DNA from: Bryoerythrophyllum caledonicum
Lineage: Eukaryota > Streptophyta > Bryopsida > Pottiales > Pottiaceae
Direction: 5' to 3'
Length of the DNA: 64,000 nt
Assembly: GCA_963971425.1 (NCBI GenBank)
Contig: OZ020521.1
Coordinates: forward strand, 3,226,501-3,290,500
The notes under the pieces were generated by a model. It did not search any database. It saw nothing but the letters and a program-made list of their open reading frames with translations, and was not told the origin of the DNA. How positions within the stretch are numbered: position 1 is the first letter of the stretch; every line of letters begins with the position of its first letter. The translations under genes and the position numbers were made by a program. Below, piece after piece: positions 11,406 to 22,164 of this stretch.

Positions 11406-14400
11406 ATGGAGGCTCGAATTCGAAGAGTTGGCGGTGGCTTTCCAGGATACGATGGACCTGCCCTTCCGCGTGCTATGCGGTCCCAGCGGGTAAGATTTTG
11501 GTGCAATATGACATGAATTAATGCAATTGCTATGTTGGATTTTATGGCATTTTGAACATGCATACTTCACATGTCTTTGGATTTCCGTTCAGGGACACAA
11601 CCGGGTTTGTTAATTCTGACTTGACAAAGTGTGATTGAATACCAGGGACGTGGAGGCGATGCTGCGAAGCGGCAGGCCAATAACCTGACTCGCACCGGAG
11701 TGTTTGACCTGCTTGCCACCGTTGCAGGTCAAATACTGCAGGACTCTGGTAGCGAAGATCCACTTAAGACGAAGGAGAGTCATCAGGAAGCGTGCAAAGA
11801 CAAGGCGCAGTCTGATTTAGATTCTCAAATAACAAGTGTTGAGAGTGTGAAAGACTTCACAGCTGTAGATAAACCTCAGTCAGCTGGAAACCCGACGGTA
11901 AATACAGATGGCCTCTCGGATGTGTGTATGATGAAGGATTTCCAATGTAGCAACGATCTGGAAACCTTGAGCTGTGCGGTTCGGACTCCATCACAGGGAA
12001 ATGAGCGAAAAGACTTTGTAAAGGATGTTATGGTGGACGAAGGCAATGATGCATCTGTACATATGAATGCCTTGCCGGTTGATGATCTGGTACACATTCT
12101 TACGATGTTTGGCTTCCTGTCTGCTCCATCGTTTTGTTGTTTCTGGTTCTGGTTATGTGTTGGTTACGCGACGTGTTGTTCGTTTTCATTACCGTAGCAG
12201 TTATTTTTCTTAGTGTACAGTTTCTGTAAGGATCTGCACCTCGAAATGGTCCATATGGATTCTAACATCTGGGTACAAACTCTTATTCAGACCATGCTGC
12301 CTCTTTGTGATAGCGACATGTCGACTACACGCACTGGACCTAGTCCAGCTTCTCCCTCTTTTGAGGTCAAAGAGATGCTACCTGTTTCCGAAGCATGTGG
12401 AGGAAGTACAGAGGTCGAGCAATATCCCGCAGATAAGGTCTACGTTCCGATGGCCGAAGATTCGGCCTCGGAGATGACACAGGAAGTGACCAAGCAATCA
12501 GCCCTGGAGATTGTCGAAGAAACACCTTGCGTCAAGATGATGGTTGAAGTTGCAGTTGCTGCAAATGAAACGGCGTCAGATTCCGACAAGGCAGAGGATG
12601 GATCTGGTGTAGTGCAGGGAAGTCCTTATCCCACATCCAAGAACTCCTTGATCTCAGGCTCGGAGATGCATAATCAGTGCAAGATGTCCGAGAGCGGAGA
12701 ATATGGTGAATCAGCTGAGCTGATGGAGGGAGCCGAGGCAGTTGGAGATGAAACGGCTAGCATGGAAATTGAAGACAAGAAAGTGCTTGGGATGGGGAAG
12801 AATCAACCCACTGCTGCTTCTTCTGCAACTTTTCGTGCTGCAGCTCTGGGGCTAGCTCAGAGCCGTAGTACTAGGCCCATGGTGAAGAGGGTGATGGGTA
12901 GAATGGATGGGAAATTCTACAAGAGGGAACATGTTTATCGTTCATCTCAGCGCCTTCATCCGGAGACAGTGACGAAGAAACTGGAATCGTACAATAAGAG
13001 CTTGAAGGTTCGAAGGGCTGTCAAGGTTGCTAAACGCAATCACATCGCCGGAACTACGAGGACGAAGCGCCAGCACGCAGAAATGGAGTCAACAGATTCA
13101 GGTTCGAGTGAAGGTAGTAATACTCTTGTATGTTGTAATTCTCATTGTTGCTGTGGCAGTTTTTTCGAAGTAGTAATGCTTGCTACGTAAGAATGAACGC
13201 AGTGGATAGAGTAGCAAGACTTAAGTTTTGGTTTGTCTGTATTTTTTGAAGCATTTCTTATGCATCCTGGTTCGTAAGCCAGAGCATGCCTGTCAAGGCA
13301 GTACTGTTTGTTACGAAGTTCCGGACCTTACTATGAGCCTGGCCTGGAATGTGAGGAAGCATTTCATTGAGGCCTGCTAATTGTTGGTACTGGACTTCTA
13401 TGAGGCTTGCTTTCAGCAAGCTAAGGAGCTCTGTATTCAGCTTTGTTGTGAAATGGTGTTGCAGATTCAAGGTATGGGAAGAAGATGTTTTTTAGCGGCA
13501 TCGCTGCATATACTCGGCAGAGGACGACACGAGGATTGCAGAACAAAAGAAAGAAAACGGCTGACGGTAGCACTAAAACCTCTCCAGATTTGCATCTGGA
13601 CACCAGTGATCTTATGGAGCTGGAGTACGAGTGTGTAGCTGGTGAGCCTCCTGCGGCTGCAGCCAAGCTTCGCAGTGGTATGTTTGCGTTTTTTCGGCTT
13701 CATTTTGTAGGGTGTGCTATATTCTAAGCATGAAAGCTTTATTTGAAATCTTGCAAAGTTGTGTAAGGAACGAAGTTGATTGATATCCGATTTAATATCG
13801 GCTGCTATTGGGCTTTATGATGGTACACAGTATTTCATGGTCATCCTCTTCTCATCTGGCTACCTTTGCTTTGTATATTTTAGTGAAACAGCCCAGGTTT
13901 GCACTGTTTACCGTGTCGTCATGAGCATATTTAATATCTTAGTGAGTTAGACATCAACGTACTTATCTATTACTATTGGTCTATGATGATGAGGCATGGA
14001 GATCTTGGAACTTATCGACATTGATTGTTGATGCAGCCAAAGCTGCCAGTGTGGCATCTTCTCCAACTGCCAGGTCGGCTAAGCTTGCTTCGAAGAAGTC
14101 ACTGGAACCCCATGGTATGCTGACAGAATTCTTTCATTTTGGAACCATTATGTTCAGGGTTTATGGATTATGGCTAACTCACCATCGATGAATGTGACTG
14201 GAGCTGATACGCATGTGTTCTCTGGCTGGTGCAGTTAAGCTCAGCATCAAATCATTTACGGTTCCGGAACTTCTCGTGGATCTTCCTGAATCAGCAAGTG
14301 TTGCAAGTCTCAAGGTAAAGCTGCGAGTTCTTACAGTTCCTAATTCCCTGTGATGATCATTGCTGAGGAACCTGGTCATGGTTGTAGCTGAGTCAAGTGA

Positions 14401-16032
14401 AATTCTTTTGCCCAGTTGGTTTATTCTATTCTCTGACGCACACTCCGGTCATTTGGTTTTGTGTTGTTGTCTTCAGAGAGCAGTAATGGATGCAGCGATG
14501 AACTTGCTCGGAGGTGGCCTTCGAGTGCGGGTGTTGATGCAAGGGAAGAAAATTCCTGACGAGGGTGCCACCCTGTCACAGATTGGCATCTCCCGTAATG
14601 CAAAGCCAGAGTCTCTCGGCTTCATGCTGGAGCCTAGTCCCGTGCTTACTTCGGCCTCTGCTACAGCCGAAGATCCCTTGCTTGTACTCTCGCGTGCTGC
14701 CAATCAACCAGCACCTAGGTAAGGATATTTCTGAACCAGCAACATCTTGTTTGGGAGCTGGAGTGAGTCGAACTTGCACTGTATCATGAATTTGCGTTTA
14801 CGGTAATAGCTGATGTCTGCAGCCCTTATTGTGCTGAGCTCAGTGCTGAGCTATTTGTGAATTTGTGAACCGTCATGTGTTTAATGATGGTTATTATGCT
14901 CATCATCAATAACATTTTGTTGCTTTATGCAGGTATCCCGTGTATGGCGTCCCTGGGCTTTCAGGGGTTGGCGATGGGGGAATTCGGTGCCCCATGAAGG
15001 GACGCTCGAACAAGCCGAGTGGGGCAGTGGCTGACCCTGACCCATCTTATGTGCCACCCTCGATGTCGAATGACGAAGAGGATTTTGTTGATGAAAAACG
15101 CAACGGGGTGGCGTTCCCTGCAACTCCCGAGGAATCTGCAAAGGGATGCAATGTCACGAAGACCAATAAGCATATGAGCGAGCGCATGGTTCTCTCTCCT
15201 CATCCAACCCGCGTGGCTGCAGCAGGGGCTCTAGCAGCTATTCGCGCACAGGCCGATGCTAGCAGGCGTGCGAGGAATGAGGCCGATTCACCTTCTCCTG
15301 CGCCATCATCTTCTCACGATTCTCTCGTGGCTGGATCACAGGCCATCATCTTGCATCCTGGGCTGGGCACTGGAGATAACGTCCCTGGCATGGCTCTCGT
15401 CCCTATGCGAAATAAGATATCTCGCGCCCTTGACAACGGCAAGCGCAGGGTGCGCCGTCCATTCAGCGTTTCTGAGGTGGAAGCATTAGTCCACGCTGTG
15501 GAGAAGCTCGGCACTGGCAGGTAAACAACCGCTGGTCTTTAGGCAGACTACGAAACACGGTCTTAGTTATGATCAAAGATGTTTACCAGCTGTCAGGTCA
15601 GTGATAGGATTGAGGTTTTTGTTTGCAACTTCATCTCAACGAAGTCCACTTTATGTTTAAATTATAGACATATTTAATAGTATGGAGGTTTGGAAAACAG
15701 GTGGCGTGACGTGAAATTACGGGCTTTTGAACACGCCAAACACAGGACATACGTCGATTTGAAGGTATTCTTTAATTCCATTGTCTTCTTGGGGTAATGA
15801 TCGTGTGAAGCTATTTTCTTCAGAGCTGGTATCCTCTCGTTGGTTTGCGATGACTTAGATTGGTGCAATTTGTTTACAGGACAAGTGGAAGACGCTGGTG
15901 CACACGGCCCGCATCGCCCCACACCAGCGCAGGGGAGAACCTGTTCCTCAAGAGCTGCTGGAAAGAGTGACGCAGGCTCATGCATATTGGACTGCACAGG
16001 CAGCCAGGCAGCAAGCCGATCTCGACTTCTGA
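11406..16032 (+). CDS. TRP1/TBP1-like telomere-repeat binding protein (TRFL)
   Basis: Ten coding exons: 11406-11489, 11646-12089, 12291-13113, 13465-13677, 14037-14114, 14235-14314, 14477-14718, 14933-15520, 15701-15764 and 15880-16032. All phases agree, giving 922 aa. The N-terminus has the family's GFPGYDGPALPRAMRS motif. Exons 6-7 encode a ubiquitin-like domain (about residues 548-620, starting VKLSIKSFTVPELLVDLPES). The C-terminus holds the telobox Myb domain, from RRPFSVSEVEALVHAVEKLG through VDLKDKWKTLVHTARIAP, then the plant-specific extension GEPVPQELLERV. Known relatives (AtTRP1, AtTBP1, NgTRF1, RTBP1) bind double-stranded TTTAGGG repeats in the nucleus. This protein is longer than the 550-700 aa usual in flowering plants, mainly in the acidic middle (exons 2-3). 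The exon 3 donor could instead be at 13101, in the same phase. The start is the first ATG that matches the family's N-terminus. Confidence 0.93.
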
Positions 16033-17134
16033 ATGCCTGCGCTCTCCTGTTCTTTGGAAGAAGTCACTCCGACGAATCCAGCCCTTCTGGCTGGGTTTAA
16101 TGTGGGGTTTCCGCCAGAGGTGCAGGACAGATACTCAAGGATGTTGTGCTGTACAGACTCTGCGGTGTCGGTCAGCAACGCCTGCCTGCGCCGCAGCCGA
16201 GGATCGCCTGTAAAGTGTAACTTTGAAGAGCCCAGTTGATAATTTCTAGGAGCCTTTCCGCTTGTACCATCCATTCAACAGCCTGTAGGACAACGTTAGC
16301 CGTGACCACTGTTCCATGTCCATTCTTACGCAACAACCAATAAGAGACGCATAAGCCCGGAGGAGGATCTACAGGACGCTCGGATGCGCGGACACGAGGG
16401 TGGTTGGCCCACACTCGAATCACACCCTTCCTTTGGTGCTCCACGAAGGTTGGACTAGTTGAAGCTACTCGGGCCTCATCTCAGCTGCGGTAGTACATAG
16501 AGAACGGCAGTTCGCATTCACACTGTAGATGGGCCCCCAATTTTATGCTGTTAATCTTGTATATTGATTGGTCCCTGGCTAGATCTAGCATAGACCGTAG
16601 TTTGTATCTTTGCACACACTTCACACCGAATTTGCCGACATCACAACACCGCACTGACTTTGCTCTTGTTGCCCTAGTGTAGCCTTCCGCAGGTGCCGCT
16701 TCTGGAGAAGGAGCAATGTGGACTCTCCGCACTTCCTTGCTCGTCTTTGTACAGGGATCCAACCCCACTCATAATTCAATTTAGCAGTCTGTTCTAGAGC
16801 TCACCTCTCGCCTCCTTTCTCTGTGTCGGGGTTTCCCTTGTTGACATGATCTTGCACTGTAGTCCATTGACGTTGGCTTCGTGTGTATGGCTGCTGCTAG
16901 TAATCATAACGCATTTGTTTTGAAGCGTGCCTTTGCCAGGTTTGTGGCGGGCAGTTGTGTGTGTCTGTCGAGGACGCTTGCAGCAGTGAAGAGGCTCCTT
17001 TCGTAAACATCGTGCGCAACATTCGCCGCTTTCAGAGTCCGCGTTCGGACGGCAGGTGCAGGATCTTGTCGATGTTTTCGCTAGTTCCCAGCGTGTCTAG
17101 CACCTGCTAGAAAAAAAAAACACCTCTTGATCCA
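16033..17134 (+). other. 3' UTR and downstream flank of TRFL
   Basis: GC content stays gene-like to about 17100 and then falls, so the 3' UTR probably covers part of this stretch. Open frames here do not resemble any family and are not spliced into the upstream gene. At 17135 a 'TTAATCCTTTACCGACAAGG' start resembles the small TTAA elements, but I find no matching right end; up to 17796 nothing else is recognisable. Confidence 0.4.
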
Positions 17135-17796
17135 TTAATCCTTTACCGACAAGGCCTTGCACAGGGCCCTGAAAATCTAGTAAGGTAGAGGCATCCAATT
17201 CCAATCACTTAAGCCAGTTCAGAACTCAAATGATGTTGTATGTCAAAAACATTTAGGTAGAAAGATGCGGAATTAGGAATGAAACTCAACAAATATTTTT
17301 TCAAATTTGATCACAATTTGATATAGAATTTAAAAGCCCAAAAATCACAAGAGCCCATGATTAAAGTGTAGAGTAGGTGAGATTTGGTGCCCTCCTTTGC
17401 CCAATGCCAACAAGTGAGTGAGTAAAAGAGAGAAGACATGCCATGGATAACCAATTCATGGAGGGTACCCGATGCCAATGGGCCTTGTTTGACTTTCGAG
17501 GCAAGGCCACCAATGAGAGCTCAATTGAGGTGTAGCTACCCAAAATTGCACTCATGACCCAATGTCGATAATGACTGGTGTTTTCAGATTTTGAGTTATC
17601 GGTCTTGGATCACTTCATATACCATTTCATGCATTTGCCATTTTCATGCACCATGCCATGCATACTCTACTGATCGAAATTGGGTGGCCAATCGGAATTG
17701 GGTACCTCTACCTTAGATCAGTCATGAAAAAAGTGAACATCTACTTGGAAGGTACATTTCACCTTTGACCTTTTTCACAAAAATCATTGTATTTTA

Positions 17797-18112
17797 TTAA
17801 TCCTTTAATACTCGAGGTCTTTCCAAGGCTTGGGAGAATTCATGAGTGTAGTAGATCATGCACAACATCTAGTAGATATTACATACAAGCATTTACATAG
17901 AGAATTTATTTCATGCTGACCCTAATTCGCAAAAATCATTGTAGCTCTTTAATGCTTGCACCAATGCGCCCGAGAATTGTTCCATTTGAAGGATATTCGC
18001 TATTGCCAGACACATTCCAACAAAACAATGTGCATCCAGTTTACACAGAAGATCTTACCTGAAATATACCCAAATCAACCAAAACATGACCATCTCGGCT
18101 TTCAAGGGTTAA
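17797..18112. mobile_element. small TTAA element (316 bp)
   Basis: Bounded by TTAA at both ends with imperfect inverted termini: TTAATCCTTTAATACTCGAG at the left against TTAACCCTTGAAAGCCGAGA (reverse complement of the right end). The interior is AT-rich and non-coding. It resembles the 80-bp element at 28680 at its outermost bases and is probably a further non-autonomous family. Only one copy is seen in the window. Confidence 0.5.
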
Positions 18113-19489
18113 TACCTCAATCGATTGGAGATCAGAAGGATGAATTAGATGGAGGAAAGCAAAGTGCATCGTTGCTCTGACCAAGGTCAATGCAAACCAA
18201 TTGGTTGGGTCAATCAGTGGTGGCTCATCCAAAACCAGTCTCATCGACCACTTTTTGGTGCCTTTGTCATTGGTTTAGACAACCGTGAATGTAATGTCTT
18301 CAATGTAACTAGTCTAGTGACACTCTTTCACCTGCACCCAACACCCACAAATGTTAGTCACAACTTCACTTAGCTTCACTTAGTAGCCTCGCACTAAGTC
18401 CTCCTAGTAGCCCAGTGGGTTGGAGTCCCAAGCCGTCCCACCTGATACCCCAGACCAACTTCCCTTTTTGGTAAGGAGGGACTTGCCTCTTTCCCCCTTA
18501 ACACCAGGGTCCTCCCCCAAGCCTTTGCTAGGGGCTAGTGTCCCCTTAGCGCTGTGAGCCACCACGGTGCCCATGGTGCTTTAGCACTACGATGGGGCCA
18601 AGGGAGTCCCCATGGTGCCTTTGCACCACACGACCTTCCCACAAGTCATCATCATAGGCACCACTCCAAGGCGCCTAGGAACTTAGTAACTCCAGGGCCC
18701 CACAACTCCAAGCCTCCACCCAACAGAGGAGGCGTCCCCTTTGTTGACACCCCCTTCCATCACTTTAGGGAGGTGACATTCTCCCCTACTTTATGTGTTA
18801 ATGTCCTCATTAACATTTGTGTTCACTAATGGCTTTCTTCCTTTTAACGTCCTTCCCATTGAACTAATCTATTTGTCTAATTTGATGTAGTCGCCACTCT
18901 ACACCGACATCTTGACTTAGGAAAATTATATTTTGTCACTTTCCCTCTTCTTCTTTAGTATCCATAGCTTTGCTTCCCTTCAAGAGCCCCAATCCAACTG
19001 GGTGTGCAATGGGTGGTTGCCGACTACTAGATCCGCACCAAGACTCGCCTTGCCTTGGTCCTTGTGTTCGATCTGGTCATGATGATGAACCCCCACAATT
19101 TATTTTCACAGAAACACAAGTCAATCCTTATAAAGACGGAAATGGGGCCTCACTCCCGTCTCGAGTGGGCTTCTCAGGTTTCCCTTTTAAGCTAACTTAG
19201 CGGCACCTCTCCTTCCGGTTACTCCACCAATTCTACTCTTTTCAACTGATCTCATTTCCAATAGGAAAATTGGTTTCACATTGTTAGCATTTTCTTGCTT
19301 TGTGTTTTTTTTAGTTGCGAGCTCTCTCCTACTTTGAGAGAACGATGACCTCATCGTTTTGGAGCTTTTCTCTTAATGCCCCTCTTTTCTATTTCCATGT
19401 CATCCACTCTAGCTTCATAAGCGTCAATGAGTGGTTTCACATGCCTTAGATAGCTTGCAGAAACCCATTTGTATTCTGTCACTAAAAAC
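18113..19489. other. decayed spacer, probably Gypsy-derived in part
   Basis: Pyrimidine-rich DNA, including a C-rich stretch at 18390-18730, with no supported gene. It lies downstream (minus-strand sense) of the Ty3/Gypsy integrase remnant at 19490-19990, so part may be the 3' end of that fossil. I could not identify an LTR boundary. Confidence 0.35.
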
Positions 19490-19990
19490 CCTTCAAAAGT
19501 ACACTGGTATACTAGCCCTTGGGTTAGTCATTTCTTTCCTATTATGCCAATGACTTGTCCCAACTTCTTATGCCAAATATTGTATGAAGCCTTGGGCCTC
19601 AGTACTTGTTCAGGATGGAAACCTTTGTCATCCGGAGTGAACTTCTTCAACACCGAAACGTGGAATAGAAGGTGTAATCTTCCTTTCTTTGGGATGTCAA
19701 TGAGATATACATCCTTGTATATTTCCTTCAACACCTTATATGGTCCAACCCATCTTCGTATTCATTTGTGTGAAGGAATTGAGAATTGATAAGTTAGTGG
19801 TATCTAACCATATTAACTTTCCCACTTCATGACGTCGATGCTTGTCCGCCGCCTTCTTGTATTTACTCTGAGCGCGTTTCAAAAAATGTTTTGCTATCTT
19901 TTGGACATGTTCTCTTCTTGAGATCCATGTTGCTGCTTCCTCACAGGAGAATGTGGAAGGAGAATCCTCATCCTTCTTTACACTAGATCA
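19490..19990 (-). mobile_element. Ty3/Gypsy fossil, integrase C-terminal part
   Basis: Minus-strand translation shows the end of a Gypsy polyprotein: AQSKYKKAADKHRRHEVGK at about 19830-19890, typical of the region after the integrase core, and LHLLFHVSVLKKFTPDD at about 19630-19680, the conserved 'HPVFHVSxLK' segment. It is fragmentary and broken in several places, with no LTRs identified. It appears old and differs from the PHD-bearing Gypsy fossil at 35 kb. Positions 19991-20418 hold nothing I recognise. Confidence 0.75.
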
Positions 19991-20422
19991 GTGGGTTTCA
20001 GCAGGACAGAGGTTGCTACCATCCAAAAAGTAGCTATGGTTGTCCAATTTGGACTGACTTGGTTCTAAAAAGCTAAATATCACGCTATTCCTCTTCTTTC
20101 TTTGGAAGGGGTATCGTTATTTCTGAAGGGGTATTGTTGAGTTTGTCAATATTTCTAATTTCTTGTGTGACTAAAGCCGGCGTGCTTCAACTTCAGGGAT
20201 ATCCTAAGGTGAAGGTCTGGCCAGGAGTTGAAGTGCAGATGTATAGTTGGCATTGTGGGGAGTGATGGGCTGAACAATCACCTCTTTCAATTTAGCTTCC
20301 GTCTTCATAAGGCTATTGGTGGTGGCTTCTCACCAACACTCTTGTGTTTTTGCTCTACTTTTGGGTTTTTACTTCTGAACGTTAACTTTGAATCAGGACA
20401 ATAGATCACATGTAGTGCTCAA

Positions 20423-21358
20423 GGGCCGGTTTCCATTAGGCCTGGGGTCGGATGGAAGGCTGGCCGGATTTGCCTTCAATCCGGCCCTTAATCCGACCCC
20501 AATTCTTCCATCCAGCCCAAATTAATGTAAAGCATTGAGGCTGGATTCTAGGGCCGGATTTCAAATTCATCATCTTGGCCCTAGTCAATGTAAAGTGTTG
20601 GGGCCGGATTCTAGGGCCAAATTTCCAATTTTTAAGTCTCTTAGATTTTCATAAGGCTCAACTAAAAATTATAGAAGCACATTTGTCAAGCCTAAGTCTT
20701 TGTTTCTTTCCTAGTTTAAAGAAAAATAGGTTTCATATATTTACTCTATATGTTTTCTTTCCTTACTACATGAAAAATTAAAAAATAAATAAGAGTATTT
20801 TTTCTATTTTCATGAATTTTTTCCTTTTTCTCTTATTTTTGATAGGTCTAAAATAAAAGAGAGTTTTTTTTTCATATATATGCAACTTTAAATTCCTCTT
20901 CCTATTTTGACTATTGGAAAAAAGAGTTTAATTTATTTTATTTGACCAAATCCTCTTTTTGGGTGCATATCCAAAAGGAAGGAGTATTTTTACCTTTTCA
21001 AAATTAAAATAAAAAATAAAAAATAAAAAATACTTTTTCAAACTAAAAATTAAAAAATCAAAATTTTATTAATTGACGGTAGCGATTTGAAGGATCCAAC
21101 AGAGGAACCGAATCCGGCCTTAGATGGGAGTTTGGGCCACCCCAAACCTCGTCCCAATTGCTCCCTTGGGGCCGGAAGTTTTGGCGCCAATATCATGCCA
21201 CCTAAGGTGACACGTAGGATGAAATGTAGTTCCGGCCGGCCCTAAGTATAAAGCTCTTGGGTTGGATTTTGAGAGATTGAAAGACCCTATTGGGTGAAAC
21301 TTGGAGCGTTCCGGCCGGCCCTCAATCCAGGGGACCGGCCTCAAGTATAAACCGGCCC
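20423..21358. mobile_element. GGGCCGGTTT-ended DNA element (936 bp)
   Basis: Perfect 10-bp inverted ends GGGCCGGTTT...AAACCGGCCC, each bordered outside by TCAA (20419-20422, 21359-21362). Near both ends the motif ggccgg recurs many times in both orientations (for example 20450-20500, 20540-20620, 21110-21340), while the middle (20640-21060) is extremely AT-rich. No transposase frame. The bipartite GC-rich termini and AT-rich core look like a non-autonomous DNA transposon; the superfamily is uncertain (the ends recall PIF/Harbinger, the apparent 4-bp duplication does not). Confidence 0.65.
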
Positions 21359-21362
21359 TCAA

Positions 21363-22164
21363 TACTTTTGTATTTTTTCTTTCCACATATAGTTCAGAAT
21401 CATATCTCTGCACTAACCGACAAGTAAGAGAAAGTTGTTCCACATTTTTCTAGAATTGGCAAATGGTGTTGGAGTTGGCATCTAGTGTAGCATGTAGTCC
21501 CTACACTAAATGCATAATTCACAATTAGTGTCCAAGTTTGCATATAGTGTCCACTAATTCTAGTGCAGTGTGATTACCGAAATGGAAAAGCAAGAACAGA
21601 GGCACGGAACTTTAAAGTATGGTACATGAGCACAAGGTTGCATTGAAGTAACACAGAACGGGTAAACTGAGCAGGATCATTTCTGCAGATTAAGAACCTA
21701 CACCGATTAAGAATCATGACTGTAACAACACCACTCTCCATCACCAAAACAGAACCATGAGCAGTACTGTTGTTTCAGTGATTCCTCTAGTGGCCGGCTC
21801 TCTCCACAAATTTCCCACCTCTACGTAAATTCAGACTAAACGCCACTAGCCGCTAGTTAATCATAATTATACTCTACAGATCATTGCATTGGAGTCTATG
21901 TATGACATGCCGCTACATTCACAAAACCATGCCACTCTATCTACACTCCTCTTCATCAAGTTGGACTAGTTTCAATGTGGGAACGTCATCGATCCATGAG
22001 TGTATGCTGTAACTGTAATTGCAGCTCATGCAGCTCATGGAGCTCATGCTCCTCTTGCGCGCCGCGAGGGACGATGACTTGCGCTCTACCGATCCAGCTA
22101 GAACGTTTTGTGACAAGTTTTGTCTGAGGATTCAACCGAGGAGATGAGGTGGTGGTAGTTTCGG
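21363..22164. other. spacer and 3' flank of GRAS gene
   Basis: Up to about 21580 this holds scattered 'tagtgt'/'cacta' motifs like MITE debris. From about 21600 the composition is neutral, and the low-coordinate part of the GRAS 3' UTR is expected immediately below 22165 in transcript sense. No other gene is visible. Confidence 0.4.
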
